From the NCBI RefSeq assembly GCF_015832195.1, contig NC_052026.1:18261013-18325012 (forward strand): DNA of 64,000 nucleotides, written 5' to 3'. The notes beneath the pieces were generated by a model. That model saw nothing but the letters and a program-made list of their open reading frames with translations. It was not told the origin of the DNA and did no database searches. Every line of letters starts with the position of its first letter. Position 1 is the stretch's first letter. Of this stretch, positions 1-12,412 are shown one piece after another. The position numbers were made by a program, and so were the translations under genes. This DNA comes from Motacilla alba alba (Eukaryota; Chordata; Aves; Passeriformes; Motacillidae).

Positions 1-2230
1 TTTTTTTGTGCTTAAAAAAACTTGTCCTCGCATGAGCAGAAAGATTTTTGTTCCAATATCTGCCCAAACCCTTAAACTCTTAGAAGCTGCCCTCAGCACT
101 GGTGTTGTTGTCACGGCTCCAGCACCCCTGGAGAGGATGGAGCTCCTTGTCCTGAGGTCTGCCTCAGCACAGCTCTGTCTGCAGCAGGGGCAGGACAGGG
201 ATGGGGATGGAGCCGAGAAATGAGCTCGTAACGGGTTGGGGAGCAGCTGTAAAACCCAATCTGCCAAACTCAGCAGAGAGGCAGCTGCCCTTCCCTACTC
301 CCAGTGAAGTCTCTTCCTCCTGACAGTTTGCTGAAAGGGTTTCCATTGTGTGGTACTTAGCACATCTGGGGATTTATTGCAAGCTGATGCTTTCTGTTTT
401 CTGTCCCAGCGACACCGGCAGAAGATGCGGAAGAACAATCCGTGCCAGATCTCTGCTCCACGCTGCATCCAAATGTGGTAAAACCCTGGAAAGCTCTGAC
501 GTAGGAGAGCCCTGCTTGTCCTGGTCTGATCCTGAATGACACTGACACCCACTGACTTCTCCCTGGAACACATGCTGCTCAGGAAAAATACCAGGATTGC
601 ATAAAAGATAGGGGAAAAAAAAGGTTTATTTCCAAAACACAGCCTTTAAATACAGGGCACTGGCACGGGTGGTAGGGATGGAATACAACTGTGACCAAAT
701 TCCCCGTGCCCTGACTTTATTACCCTACTGGATATGGAGAAAGGGAAAGAATAGAGCCTTCCCAGGCAGGAATAAAGCTCAAATCTCAGCTTCTCAGGCT
801 CCATAAAGGAGCAAGGAGGCATGGTGCACAGCAGAGAGAACTTCCCTGGTAATATCCAGATGTCCCTGCCCTTTCCACCCAGCAGTTGTCCTGGAAGATG
901 GCTGATGGCTGGGTTGTGTTATAGCAGAAATAGGGATTTTCCAGCTGGACAACTGGCTGTGGCCATAGGGCATCTGCATCCCGATGCCTTTCCCTGCCCT
1001 TTACCTCAGCTGGCCCTTTGCAATAGTGAAATCGTGTTCCCAATGGCAGGAACACAAAATAACTCATGGTGTGCCTCAAACTGTGAGCAAAGTGTATCCG
1101 ATCCTGCCCAAACACGGACTGCTCGCTTCAGAGGGGGCAATATTTACACAGTAATCAGCATCTAACTCCCTTTCCCAGCCCAAGTATTCCCTTGAGTGCT
1201 CAGCTACAATTTCTGCTCATCCAGAAAATCTGCTGGGAGAGCATGGGGATGTGAGCAGAGCTCCCAGGGAATGCCCAGGGATCATCCCAAGAGTTACAAG
1301 CCCTCACACCCCAGGATCAAGGGTTTTCTCCTGGCTCGTTTCATTTATAACCACCCAGCTTGGGCAGGGCTACTGAAAATTCAGATTTCTGTGCTTTCCA
1401 CACTTTCTAAATTAAAGTTTTCTCCCATGTAAGTGAGCAAAGAAACACCCTTCTTGCCTCGAGGATGGGGAAATAGGAGCAAAGAACCAAACTGCAGCCT
1501 CAAAGTGCAATTTAGGACTCCCAGGAGACACAAGATCTCCTTCTTGCCAGCCATCCCTTTGCTGACTTCAACAGCTCAGAATGACCAGCTGGGCAGAATG
1601 AAATTCCTTCCATTCTCAGATACTGCGATAAATATTTAATAAATAATCAAATTAAACCCGAATGTTGCTTGTATTTATTTTTTTTCCCCCTTAGGTCAAC
1701 ATCTGTAGCTTCTCGTGCTGTTATTTGTGAAACAGCTTTATTAACCTATTACGAAAGCAGGCATTTGTTATGCAGCAAATTGAAGTTTCACAGTCAATGG
1801 ATGCTTTGTGGCCTGGGAAAAAGTAAACATCAACTGGAAAAGTCACTTGTGCCTATTCTTGTTTTTGCCCAATAAGAATTAATATCAGATGTGTAAATGG
1901 TGGAATTCCTTGAAGGAAATGCATCTCCTTTGTTAAGGGACTGCTAGCTGGAAGCTCCAGAGCCTCAGATGATGTAATAGCCAGACGTCTGCAGACTTTT
2001 AGAACAATTGTCATTTATTTCCAGGAATAAGAGGAAATTTCTTTCTACTTCTCTTCCCACATCACTCATCCTAGCAGGGAAAGATGCTTTCCAAGGCCTT
2101 TCAGCAGTCACTAATGGCATAGTTCTGTATGGGTCACTCCACTTGACAGATGGATTAGGACCCAGTGTCAAACTAAGGAAAAATGGAGAAGAAATCTTCA
2201 TATGAGGATGGAGACAGACTGATGAGTCCA
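1..2230. other. Unique non-coding sequence, no gene supported
   Basis: I see no repeat family, RNA gene or convincing coding exon apart from the weak exon-like segment at 410-504, listed separately. An AATAAA hexamer lies at 771-776, but nothing ties it to a transcript. All open frames are short, overlap one another on both strands and show no domain. The right edge passes into the degraded CR1 that starts near 2231. Confidence 0.6.
410..504 (+). other. Weak candidate terminal exon
   Basis: A strong acceptor-like sequence, a pyrimidine-rich tract ending in CAG at 407-409, precedes a frame that is open from 412 to a TAG at 502-504. The frame would encode about 30 residues of acidic, proline-containing peptide beginning TPAEDAEEQSVPD. 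Alternatively, a GTAAAA at 478-483 could act as a donor. I do not recognise the peptide. Polypyrimidine-AG sequences are common by chance in 64 kb, and no other exon of the same gene is visible, so this is mostly a flag for transcript evidence. Confidence 0.12.
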
Positions 2231-2544
2231 CCCTGCTGATAATACTAAACTATTCAGGGGCTAAAGATGAAAGGTGACTGTGATGGGATGCCAGAAATCC
2301 ATCTGGAAGTCCACGGCTGAGTGAGAACACATCAGGTGAAATTCAGGACAGATAAATGTCAAGTGACGTACACGGGGGAGGAGGGTGCTGGAAATGCTCA
2401 GAAGTAACCCTGACTCTTACTCTCTGAACTAAGTGTAATCATTGGGGAGAGATGGAGCTCTGAGGGTGATTGGCCTGGGAAATAGCTTGGACTTGGGGCT
2501 CTCAGGAAGCCAAGGGAATACTGTAAATTATTAAGAAATTAAGG

Positions 2545-2595
<51 letters not shown>

Positions 2596-2668
2596 CAGAT
2601 AGATAGGTAGATAGTTGGATAGATAGTTGGATAGATAGATAGATAGTTGGATAGATTAGATGATAGAT

Positions 2669-2718
<50 letters not shown>

Positions 2719-2748
2719 CAGATGGATAGATAGTTGGATAGATTAGAT

Positions 2749-2807
<59 letters not shown>

Positions 2808-2832
2808 GGATAGATAGTTGGATAGATTAGAT

Positions 2833-2893
<61 letters not shown>

Positions 2894-2943
2894 TTGGAGA
2901 GATTAGATGATTGATAGATTGATAGATAGATAGATAGACAGAC

Positions 2944-2990
<47 letters not shown>

Positions 2991-3440
2991 AAGGAAAGGT
3001 GTTATTTGATAAACTTTGGTGCATCTCTACCTGAAACACCTGAAATCTCCCAGCTCCTAAAGAAACTAGTCAAGCTGGAACACAGAGGATGGTGCCAAGG
3101 ATAATCAGAGACTTCGTCCTCAGAGTGAGAACAATTAAACGGATTCTGTTTCTTCAGCCAGAAGAGAGATGAGTGAGAGGATCTGATGGCCTTCTCAGGA
3201 ATTAGGGATGACAAGGAGAGAATAGCAAGCAGCTGTTTGCAGTTTCTGCCTCTAACACAAAACTCAGAAGCATGAAATGAAGCTGGTGGCTGGCAGCTCC
3301 AAGGGAGCAGGAGCAATCCTCCACACCGTGCTTCGTCATCCCGTGGAACTCCTTGCCACGGGATCCTGGGAGCATTAAAAAGTTTACTGGATGCATTCAA
3401 GAAAGAAAAACTCATCAGAGGTTTTTAAAATCCATCTGGG
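2231..3440 (+). mobile_element. Ancient CR1/L3-type LINE fragment, interrupted by a GATA array
   Basis: Both flanks of the GATA microsatellite look like the end of the reverse-transcriptase ORF of an old amniote CR1-type LINE, in plus orientation. The left part (2231-2544) contains phrases typical of that region, such as a 'GATAATACTAAACTATTCAGG' like block, 'AGATAAATGTCAAGTGA' and 'ATTATTAAGAAATTAAGG'. The right part (2991-3440) continues it in order, with 'TTGGTGCATCTCTACCTG', a 'CTTCAGCCAGAAGAGAGATG' block, 'AACTCCTTGCCA' and a 'TTTACTGGATGCATTCAAG' end. The copy is heavily mutated with many stops and is not coding. Family naming is from memory of LINE consensus sequences; CR1 versus L3 is not resolved. 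Confidence 0.7.
2545..2990. repeat. GATA tetranucleotide microsatellite with higher-order units
   Basis: About 446 bp of (GATA)n with scattered GACA, GGTA, TTGG and TTAGATGA variants. A block reading GTTGGATAGATTAGATGATA (or close to it) recurs at 2646, 2733, 2817 and 2893. The spacings of 87, 84 and 76 bp show that longer units were copied within the array. It sits inside the old CR1 at 2231-3440. The repeat keeps an open frame of repeated Tyr/Leu/Ser/Ile codons on the minus strand, which is a composition artefact. Confidence 0.97.
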
Positions 3441-5934
3441 TTTTGTATTGAACAGAAAGGCTCCATGTCTGGTTCAGAAAGTGCCTGAGCCAGAAACCAC
3501 TGTAAGCTGGGCGAGTGTTTGGGGGGAAGTGTTGCTGTAGGACTGACCTACATTTGTACTCTTTGCTGGGCTCTCACTACTGTTGCAGATAGGAGGTTAT
3601 TTGGCATGGGCTTCCAGCCTGACCTGCTAAAGCTGTTCATATCTCCTTGAGAGCCCAGACTTCCAAGTGATAAGTAATTCCAGACAAATGCATTCCTTAT
3701 GTTCTCTCTTAAATGTAATAATAATGTTAACTATTAAGTCAGGTGATGACAAGCCAACACAGAGCGGCCTCAGACCTCGAGCTTCTCCCTTCCCAGTCCT
3801 TATTTCCTTTGCTCTGGGGTGAGGTGACCCAGGGCAGCCCACAGGTGCTGTAGGGGCAGGTCTGCATGGGTGGACATCAAGTCCTTCTGCCAGTCTTGGC
3901 TCCAACAACCTGTGCAGGGCCACCAAGAGACAAATGGAGGTATTTAACGCTCAGCAGGGCACTGACAGGGCTGATTTGGTGACCAGGCTCACCTAACTTC
4001 ACATCTGAAAATCACAGGTCAAGGAGTTGAGCCCAGATTTCCTCTGACTACCAAACTCCAGTGTGCTGATACAGCTCTCGGAGCTCAGGGCATTTTAAGT
4101 AGGGAGGAAAGCTCAGTTAAAAACATTCCTTTTGGCTCTAAACCAGCAGAGACCTCCACAAGAGATACTCACGATCTTGCAACCAGCTCCTCCAATTCTA
4201 ATTGCCCGAGCAGGAAGATTAAAACAGCTATGATGGTTTCTGGGCAAATATCTCTGTGTTTTAGTGAAGCGTTTGATAGTCCCATAAAATCTGAATTGAA
4301 AGCTTGACTCAGTCTGGCCTGGATATGAGTACTCGTCTGTGGTCTCTGCATTGGCTGGAATACCACAAACCAGGATAAAGTTTGATATGTCACGTTTGAG
4401 GAGACGAAGGAGGTGCTGCTTGGAGAGGGAAGTGCGTTAAGCCTGGCTTTATCTGATTTCTTCATGGATACGTTGGAGGACACAGCAAACAAAGTGTGCA
4501 TTGGACTTGCAGATGGGGGAAAATACTCGGGGAAAACACTGCAGATGAATTACTGGCAAAGCTTCAATTACTCAGGATAAGTCACCTCCAGCAGAAAAAG
4601 TCTCCGTGCATGAAGGGGATGTGACCACCAATGAGGAGAACATTTGATCTCTGCTGGTTCTGGGACATGGCAGTGGAAAACTGGTCCTTTATGAGGCCCC
4701 AGAAGGGCAGATGGAGCTGAATCAGCCACGGAGATAACAGCTTTCCAAACTATCCTCATGGTGATCATCTTATTTCTTGAATGCTGCTCCACTCAGGGAA
4801 CCTCAGCAAGGAATCAACACCCCAGAGAGAGCTCTGTGAGAAAGAAGGAAAAAAAATATAATTTAAAAAGTAATAAAAGTAATGAAGAGCCAAAGGGGAA
4901 TGGCTTACGAGAAAAGATGAAAATACCTAAACATGGCTAAGTTGTCCAAATTATGACTAAGGGAGGATATGATAACTGTCTGCATGTATATGAGGGCTGT
5001 AAACCACTAGGAAAGGAAAGGCATTTTTTTGATTGACATAAGAAAAAATTTCTGAGAAATCCCATTAAATTAAACAAAGGAAAACGTTGAATGAATAACA
5101 GGAATTGTTCCTGATGGTAAACTCGACCAGAATTTGCAAAATGTTTTATATAAATTGATCTGAAAAAAACATCAAGGAGATGTGAGAAAGCTGCTTGGAT
5201 CCCAGTTATTAAAGATATTGGCTTCTCATGCTTCCTGCAGCAAAGCAAGGAACAAGAACAATCGAACTCAATGGAAAGGGTTTGGCTCTCTTTGTTTTCT
5301 GGTGCAGGAAACCAACGATTTTAGAAAACTCTGCCAATGGTCTCGTTGCTAAAAATGCAGTGAGTGCATCCAGAAAGCTCAGTCACAAAAGAACATGGGT
5401 TTCTGAAGGCTGAGTCTTCCGTCCTTCCAGGTTTTCAAAATATTTCTCAGCTAACCCTGCCAGAACAACCCCCACCCCGCCCAAGGTGCTGCAGCCCAGA
5501 GAGCACAAGGTGTGATAAACAGGGGAAGGAGCATCATTTACATTCCCAGCACAAACATCAGCCCATCAGGACTAGCTGGTCCAGGTCCAGCTTTCTTGAA
5601 GTGGTTTTTGACCAGAATTCCCAGCGAGGTGCCCAAATGTGGGCGAGAATTCCCAGTGTTGTCTTTGTGGTACACCCAAACCACAGGTGGAGCCCATACG
5701 AGCTGGGGAATGTCCACAGCACCATAAGGCCCAGCTCTCCTACTGGGGGATGTTTAGAGCTGGCAGAGGCAGTGAAACGTGGAATTCCTCCCTGGCACTG
5801 GGATCCACGTTCCTTTCTCAAAACCATTTCCATCAGTGGAGGCTGAGAGCAGTGCTCCATCTCATCGAGGTGTCCTTGGTGGCTTTTTTCCAACAGGAAT
5901 CATGCAGCAGATGGAGTCTTGGAATGCTGGAGTC
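3441..5934. other. Unique non-coding sequence
   Basis: No repeat or gene is recognised. Open frames of up to 160 codons (5364-5846 plus) have no domain or codon signature that I can identify and overlap frames on the other strand. Composition is mixed, without long low-complexity runs. Confidence 0.6.
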
Positions 5935-6015
5935 CTAGAATTATGGAATGGTTTGATTTGGAAGGGACCTTAAAGGTCATCTAGGTCAAATCCCATGCAA
6001 TAAGCAGGGACAGAG
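5935..6015 (-). mobile_element. CR1 LINE 3' tail, partial copy
   Basis: The sequence reads as the reverse complement of an avian CR1 3' end: 'GAATTATGGAATGG', then 'TTGGAAGGGACCTTAAAGG', then a shortened 'CATGCAATAAGCAGGGACA' block. It stops where a second, better-preserved CR1 tail begins at 6016. It could be a tandem duplicate of the tail or a separate insertion. Confidence 0.75.
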
Positions 6016-6160
6016 CATCACAGAATGGTTTGGATTGCAAGGGACCATGAAAATCACATTGTCCTAACCCCACTGCAGTGGGCAGGGACACCTTCCACTA
6101 TCCCAGGTTGCTCCAAGCCCCATCCAGTCTGGCATCTTCCCCTGGATCTACCCTGGATGT
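6016..6160 (-). mobile_element. CR1 LINE 3' end, 5'-truncated
   Basis: The reverse-oriented CR1 3' untranslated end begins at 'ATCACAGAATGGTTTGGATT' and continues through 'GTGGGCAGGGACACCTTCCA', 'GTTGCTCCAAGCCCCATCCA' and 'TGGCATCTTCCCCTGGAT'. Copies cut off at the 5' side are typical of LINE retrotransposition. The edge near 6160 is approximate. Confidence 0.85.
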
Positions 6161-8068
6161 TTCCATGGGTGGAGCAAGGAGAGGTCTTTGACAAAGCTGT
6201 TGTGCCAAGGTTTGGGTTTGGCCATGAAAATGTGAAAGCAGATTTTAACACTGATATGTTGAATTTAAACAAAAAAAAAAAGCACGTGGGCAGATAAGAG
6301 CTCAGATCTCCTGCAGGCACATGGACATTTTCTAGCTAATCTTGCAAGATGAAGGTTTTACTTTGGAAACCTTGAGCTTCTCAGACACATTTTGATTCTG
6401 GAATCATCTCTTTGGTCTTAAATGAGTTGATTCTCCGAAGAACTTGAAGACTGAGCACTTCCACTGAAGCTATAGCAGGGAAGGAGGAAGCAATCCTCAC
6501 CTTTCTGAATCTTTGCACAGTTTGTGTCACTTCATCGCCACCCTACGAATGCTGTGCTCTTAAATCAGGTCTCCATCAAATCCCTGGATTGCTGCAAGCT
6601 AATCAAATCCATGGAGGTGGCTGGCATCAGTTCAATAATATGGATTGTATCAAGACTCAGGATTTTCATATTTCAAAGGCTGTTATGATTTTTAAAATCC
6701 CAAACAGGGCCGTATTTATGCACAGCCCCTTGCTGTGCGCTACATTATCCACTTAGACTCACATTACAAAAATAAGCTGTAAACACTTTTGATGAAAGGG
6801 TTGGACACTTCGTTTACACCCCGAGAATGGACTTTTGTTTTAATGCCCAATTTCACTTTGGTATTTAACCTTTCCCCTCTGTTTTACATATATTCTGTCA
6901 TTTCGTTCCAGCTTGCTATTTATTTATCTTTGTGCAGGGAAGGGAAAAAAAAAGGGAAATAGTATTTTTTTTTTTTAAAGAAGGATAAGTAAATACATTC
7001 ACAAAAAAAGTGTTCACTCAGCTCTTAGCTAAATGCATGCAGCAAATCCGAGTCTGTTTACCCTGAAAGTGTTTTGGTTGGGGTCTCACATGATTTCCAC
7101 CGACCATGAATGAGCATCAGCTAAAAGCAAAATGCGAAACCTTTTACCTGTCAAGACATTAATTAAATCTTAATTAGCTCCTGTTTGCACAGTGCTTTGA
7201 AGACGTGAAAGCATTTTGGAAATCTTGTGTGTTTTAAGGCCTGCACTGGCTACTTTTGGAGTAGCTTTTGGCATTGGGAACATCCAGGATGGAATCCGGG
7301 CTCACGGCATCGCCGCGAGCGCTCGCTGGCCAGTGCCTGCCCAGGGTTGCCATGGAAATGCAGAAGCAACACATCTTGGCAGCTCCATAAAAGCAGTTTT
7401 TTCATTTTTTTTTTAAAGGCTGGAACCCACTCTACTTGGCTTGGGCTTCCCCGCAAAGGAAGCCTTGCCTCAAGGACACGCTGTGCCAGGAGAACTGGGA
7501 CCAAGCTCAGTGTATCTTGTTGAAGGGCCCAAAACATCCCAGCAAGGATAAGGGATTACAAGGTCCAGTTTCATGGATACCTTGTGCAGCAGAATTCTTC
7601 CTAAAAGCACCTGAAAAAGGGCAAAAATCAAATTTTGGCATAGTTGGTGCCCTTTCCTCACTAAGCAACCACAGCGAAGTCAATACCATTCATAAATATT
7701 GGCAAAATTACTTCCTCATGCCAGGAAACGCAACTTTTTATGGATTTTATTGTTCCTTGTAGGCTCTGTGGCAGAAGAAAAAGTTAAAGGAGAGCTTTGA
7801 AGCAAGGAAATGAGCAAGCTGGATGGATCTTTACGGTGGGATCTCCTCCCAGCTCTGTGTGAGGAGGAAAATGTGCGGAGCGGGGTGGTCGATGGTGCTG
7901 CTGCTAAGGAGTGGCTGGAGGGCTGGAGAGGGAGAGAGCTGCATGGACAGGGAGAAGCAGCACCTTGGGATGAACAGGATACAGAAGAGAAAACCAATAA
8001 AAAGTGATCTCTAGAGAGATTTTCCATAGATTCCTGATTATCATCTCACATTTTTCTGAACCGCCAAA
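6161..8068. other. Unique non-coding, AT-rich in its centre
   Basis: No gene or recognised transposon. Runs of T or A occur at about 6271-6281, 6946-6977 and 7400-7416. The stretch at 7290-7335 is locally rich in CpG but too short to be a CpG island. Several TTAATTAAAT-like blocks (7150-7180) could be conserved non-coding sequence, but only an alignment could show that. Confidence 0.5.
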
Positions 8069-8140
8069 TTCTCCCCCCTCCTTTTTTCTTTTTTCTTTTT
8101 TTTTCCTTTCCTTTTTTTTTTTTTTTTCCTTTTTTTTTTT
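8069..8140. repeat. 72-nt homopyrimidine tract
   Basis: An uninterrupted run of C and T only, mostly T with short C clusters, from 8069 to 8140. The complementary strand is all purine. Tracts of this kind can form triplex (H-DNA) structures in vitro; no function is implied here. Confidence 0.95.
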
Positions 8141-11100
8141 GATGCTTAGCCATCACTAATTGTAAATGAACCCTTTGGCTTCCTTTGCTCCCAGACCTTT
8201 AAACTGCCCAGGCACGATTAAACAGTAAAAAAATGTCACAGGGTTCGCAGAGAGGGAGAATAATAGCAAAATCTGTTCCTCATTTTTTTTTATATTTCAT
8301 ATGGGATGCGAACCGTTTACTCCCTAGTAATTGCAGATGTTAGACTGAGACTGTAATAATGTAGCTGGCAATAACTGTTGCTTTACCACAAAAAGCTTCC
8401 CAGTAGCATTAAAAAGACAACAGAAACAATAGTTTCAACACATTCATCTGTACCAGGATTCTGGAAGCACTCAAGCTACTGATTTATCATGTAAACTTTT
8501 GCTGGTGTACGTAGGAGCTCCAAATATTTTCTCATGCTGTTGCTGAAGAGATGACAATCTCACATTGTCTTCCATCATGTAATCTCTCAAATTTGCAGGC
8601 AAATTTTGCCTTCCCATGGATTAAAAACTCTTTAATTTCTGTCTAATAGAGACCAGAAAAAACATGCTTGAATATTTCCTCTTTTTTTCCCCATAATATT
8701 TGTGCTTTCTGGTTTGTTTGCCCATGTCAGTCTGGTGCGCTGGGTGGCAATTTTGAATTAATTATCTAAAATTTACCACAAAAAAGCTTTTAGAGCCTCC
8801 TGGCCTGTGAGCTATCCTGAATAACATGAATATAGGTGATACATAAAGCAAATAACACCCTAAAATCCGCCCTCCCAAGCTGGCTGGGTGTTCTTATCAC
8901 ACATTTTAATGTGCCAGGCAGGACCAGGCACAGCTCACCGCACCTTCAAAGTGCCACGTTTTTGTCACAGATGTTTTGCATAAATAAATGCTGTCATCCA
9001 GGCTGATTAAATCAATACATCTGTATCAACTCGCAGTTCCTGGCGGCGTGTTCCAGAGGATGCCTTCTGCTCCCGCTGCAGCCTTTGAAATCTCAGAGAG
9101 AAACAAATAATAACAATAAAAAACCCCGCTTGTTTTTTTCCCAGGTTAAACTTTTCATCTTTATCTCGGCATAACAGTGGCTGTGCTGATTGTGCTGGGG
9201 GAAAACAACCCAGGGGTTGGGTTCCAGCCCAAGGTTATCCATCTGGTGGTACTGCAAACCACAGGAGCAGAGCTGAGCTCCAGTGTCATCAGATCCCTGG
9301 GCTGGAATGTTCTCCTGCTACAATTTAGGTTTTCCAGCCATTCCTTTCCTAATCCAACGCTCATACAGCGAGGCCTTCTTCTCTTTCCATCCATTGTTGC
9401 ATATTTGCGTGTTTGGGTTCAGTAGTGTGAGATTAGGAAATTACAGCTTGAAAAAAGGGCCTGGGGCTGTGGTTTCTGGTCGTGTTCACATTGCAAGGAG
9501 GTCACTCCTCCACTGATGCTTGCTGCAAGTAATGAGATTTGGAGCATGCCAGTAATAATATCACGTTGTGTATCTGCTTGGTGCATCTGGATATCTTCAG
9601 AGCTTCTATCGGTCGTGTGAGTGCCGAGTAATAATATTAACAGTGTGACACTGGGACTGGGAACTGGGATTTTTGGGACTTTACAGCTACCAGGGGAAAA
9701 AAAGTCCCAGAGATATTGTTCACAGTTTTGCATTTAAATTAATAGTGAGTAAACAGATGAGTAACGTATGGCAGGAATGTTCTGCACAGAGAACAGGCTC
9801 CCATTAGGATTTGAAAATCACATTCTCCTCTGGCTGCTCGTTTCTGCCTCACTTCCTGGGCTTACATCATTTATGGAGCACTTCCTGAGCTGGTGGCAGT
9901 GTGTCACCCTGGATCTGTGGCACCCTTGGGTGCAGAGCAGAAACTGGTCCACCCAAGCTCAGCACAAGCTGCCAGATGGATGAAATTTGGACCCTGATGC
10001 CAATTATGCTGATTAGACTTCTTTTTATATGTGATTGTACCTGGTCTGGTTCTGAGAAAAACCCTACAGTCTGGGATTTTTTCCACAATTATGTTGATGA
10101 AGATTAGAGATAAGCATGAATAGATCTAGGATGTACCATGGCAAGGTATAAACACTCCTGAAAGAAAAAAAAAAGCAATGTTACATTACCTCTGGCTCTT
10201 TGGTGTCAGGTATTGCCAGGGCCCCATTCTAAAAAATGGAAAAAAAAAAAAATCTTGGAATCAGAATAGACAGGATTAAAATATTAACAGGATTTCTTAG
10301 CATTATCCTCCCACAGCTCTTTTTTGGTGGTTTTACAGGGTTGTCATCAGAGACAGCATCTAAGCACCTTTCATATAAAACTAAAAGCAACACAATGTTA
10401 TAAATGAGCAAAAAAATTTGGGAAAGAGTGAGGGAGAAAGTGTTTCTTCTCTCTCTCCAAAGATCTGATGTTTTATGGGTAGCTGGAATATTTCTGCCTT
10501 CATTATCTGCGTCTTGACTTGGCTTATACTCAACCCCCAAGTTTTATAGAAATGTATCTCTGTATCACTCTGACCTTCCAAAGACATCAGTCTGGCTAGG
10601 AAATCCAGAGAATTTCTGGCACTGGTGGTACTGACTCACTCATTGTTCCTGTTCATTGTCAGTTCAGGAATTTCCTCTGGTTTGGTTGGAAGGAAAAAAA
10701 TCCATCCAATGGCAGTTGTTGGTATTTTGCTGTTGTTTGCCAGGAGTCTAAACCCCAAAATATTTTCTCTTCTCAACAGCATCGTGTTTCTGATTAATCA
10801 GGGTCAAGTCTTCCTTTTCTCTCCTGACCTCTCGTAGTGACCCCAATGTTCCTTTTCATTTCCTTGATCTATTTGCAACGTTCCCAGCCAGGTCTCTGGA
10901 GTGTTGAAGATCGAAAGTAATTTCCAAACACCTTCAGCTGTGTTCTGGTTCCAGCTAAACTGGTCTGAATCAAGGCTCACTCTGCAGCAATCACTGGGCA
11001 AAATGCGTGTGGGAGCCAAACCACAGATTACAACATCAGGGATTATGTCTTTCCAAGGGAAAAAGAAAGCTCACACAAAATCTCTGTAATATTTGCCTTG

Positions 11101-12272
11101 CCTTCATAATCCAGAACTGTCCTGGTCTTCCTCATCAGCAGAACGTTTTCTGTGTGGGGATGTTTTCCCAAATCCCTTGGTCAGAGGGGACAAAAAGAGG
11201 AGAATGTCTGTGTTGTGTGGACAGCCAGGGGATTTTGGGTGTTATTCTGCATCTCTGAGTGGCTCCATCCAACATCTTCCCCATCAATCCCAGACTGACA
11301 ACAGGGGCTATCTTATAGACATGCTCTGGGCAAAGAGATGGACCTGGACTTCCTCTCCTCACCAAAACAGGACAGAAAGGGAAAAGCTGACATCTTCTCC
11401 TATTGAGTACATGCCAGGCTGGATATCACCTGGTCTCCAGTGAACCACGTGTTCTCCCAAGGATCCCTTCTGAGGGACTCTGCTGTCCAAGACGCGCTTT
11501 TGGGAGGTGTCAGCTCTGCCAGAGAGGAGCTCAAGCTGTGAAGTTTGAAGGGCCTGGCTGTGTCTGAGCCTTGGGGCTGCGCTCAGAACCTCAGGAGTAA
11601 GATTCTGCTCAGGCTTCCACACAGAGGGGTCTGCTCAGGGAGGCCTCGATGATGGTTTTGGGCTTGAAAAAGGAAACATAATATATTTACACCATAAATA
11701 GAGTGGGGTGTTTTTGTGAGGGAATGCTGGCTGGGGGTACATGCATTAAGGCATGATTTATGCTGGCTCCAGAGAGGATTTATCCTCCTTTCTTCCCATC
11801 TGAAGAGAAGTCTGGGAATTTCATCACAGAAGGAAAACAGCGAGGTGGAAAGCCATCCTCTCTTTAGGTGATCTAAGCCTGGTCCAGCTCAGCAGCATCT
11901 GGGAGCAGGTTACCACAAGCACAGTCCTGGTGCCAGGACTCAAACAGTTTCCATCTCCCCATAAAAGACCAGTTCACATTATCCAGCGGAGATGAACAGA
12001 ATTTCCATTTGCCATGGTGGGCTCATTAGTTCCAGGTAAAATTTGTTCTCCTCACCGGCTAAATCCCTTAAGGGTACTTTGGGCCCATTCCTAGACTCAT
12101 TAAAGCCAATGGCAGCAAGGCTGAGTATTATTCTGGTAATACCTTCTGGTATTATTCTTAATTTAAACATTAATAGTTTAACTCTCTGTTGTTAATAATA
12201 ATAACCCCTTGGAAAATTCAGCCCCAAATCCACTTCCTTGCAGAATTTCTCCTCTCCCATCAGGCATCCAGG
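8141..12272. other. Unique non-coding sequence
   Basis: No transposon, RNA gene or coding exon is recognised. The part from 8150 to 9170 is AT-rich and free of recognised repeats, with ATTAA and TAAAT motifs; this appearance is compatible with conserved non-coding DNA but does not prove it. Open frames (for example 11093-11443 plus, 116 codons) have no recognisable domain. Confidence 0.5.
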
Positions 12273-12412
12273 CTGGTTTGTTATTGTTGGGTTGCTCCAG
12301 AGTGCTTTGGGTTGCACACACTGGTTTGTTATTGTTGGGCTGTCCTTCGGCGCTGGGCTGTGCACACCAACTAATTTGTTTTTGGAGTGTTGCTCTGAGC
12401 TCCACACTCCAC
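12273..12412. repeat. Degenerate ~49-bp minisatellite
   Basis: Two clear consecutive units start at 12273 and 12321. Each opens with CTGGTTTGTTATTGTTGGG and ends with a 'TTGCACACA' or 'TGTGCACACC' phrase. A third, more decayed unit ('CTAATTTGTTTTTGG') starts at 12371, and a possible fourth ('CTTTATTACTGATGGGCTGC') at 12412. Unit lengths are 48 to 50 bp. Confidence 0.8.

Noticed and set aside
2827..3039. Minus-strand frame of repeated Tyr-Leu-Ser-Ile
   Set aside because: A direct translation of the GATA microsatellite.
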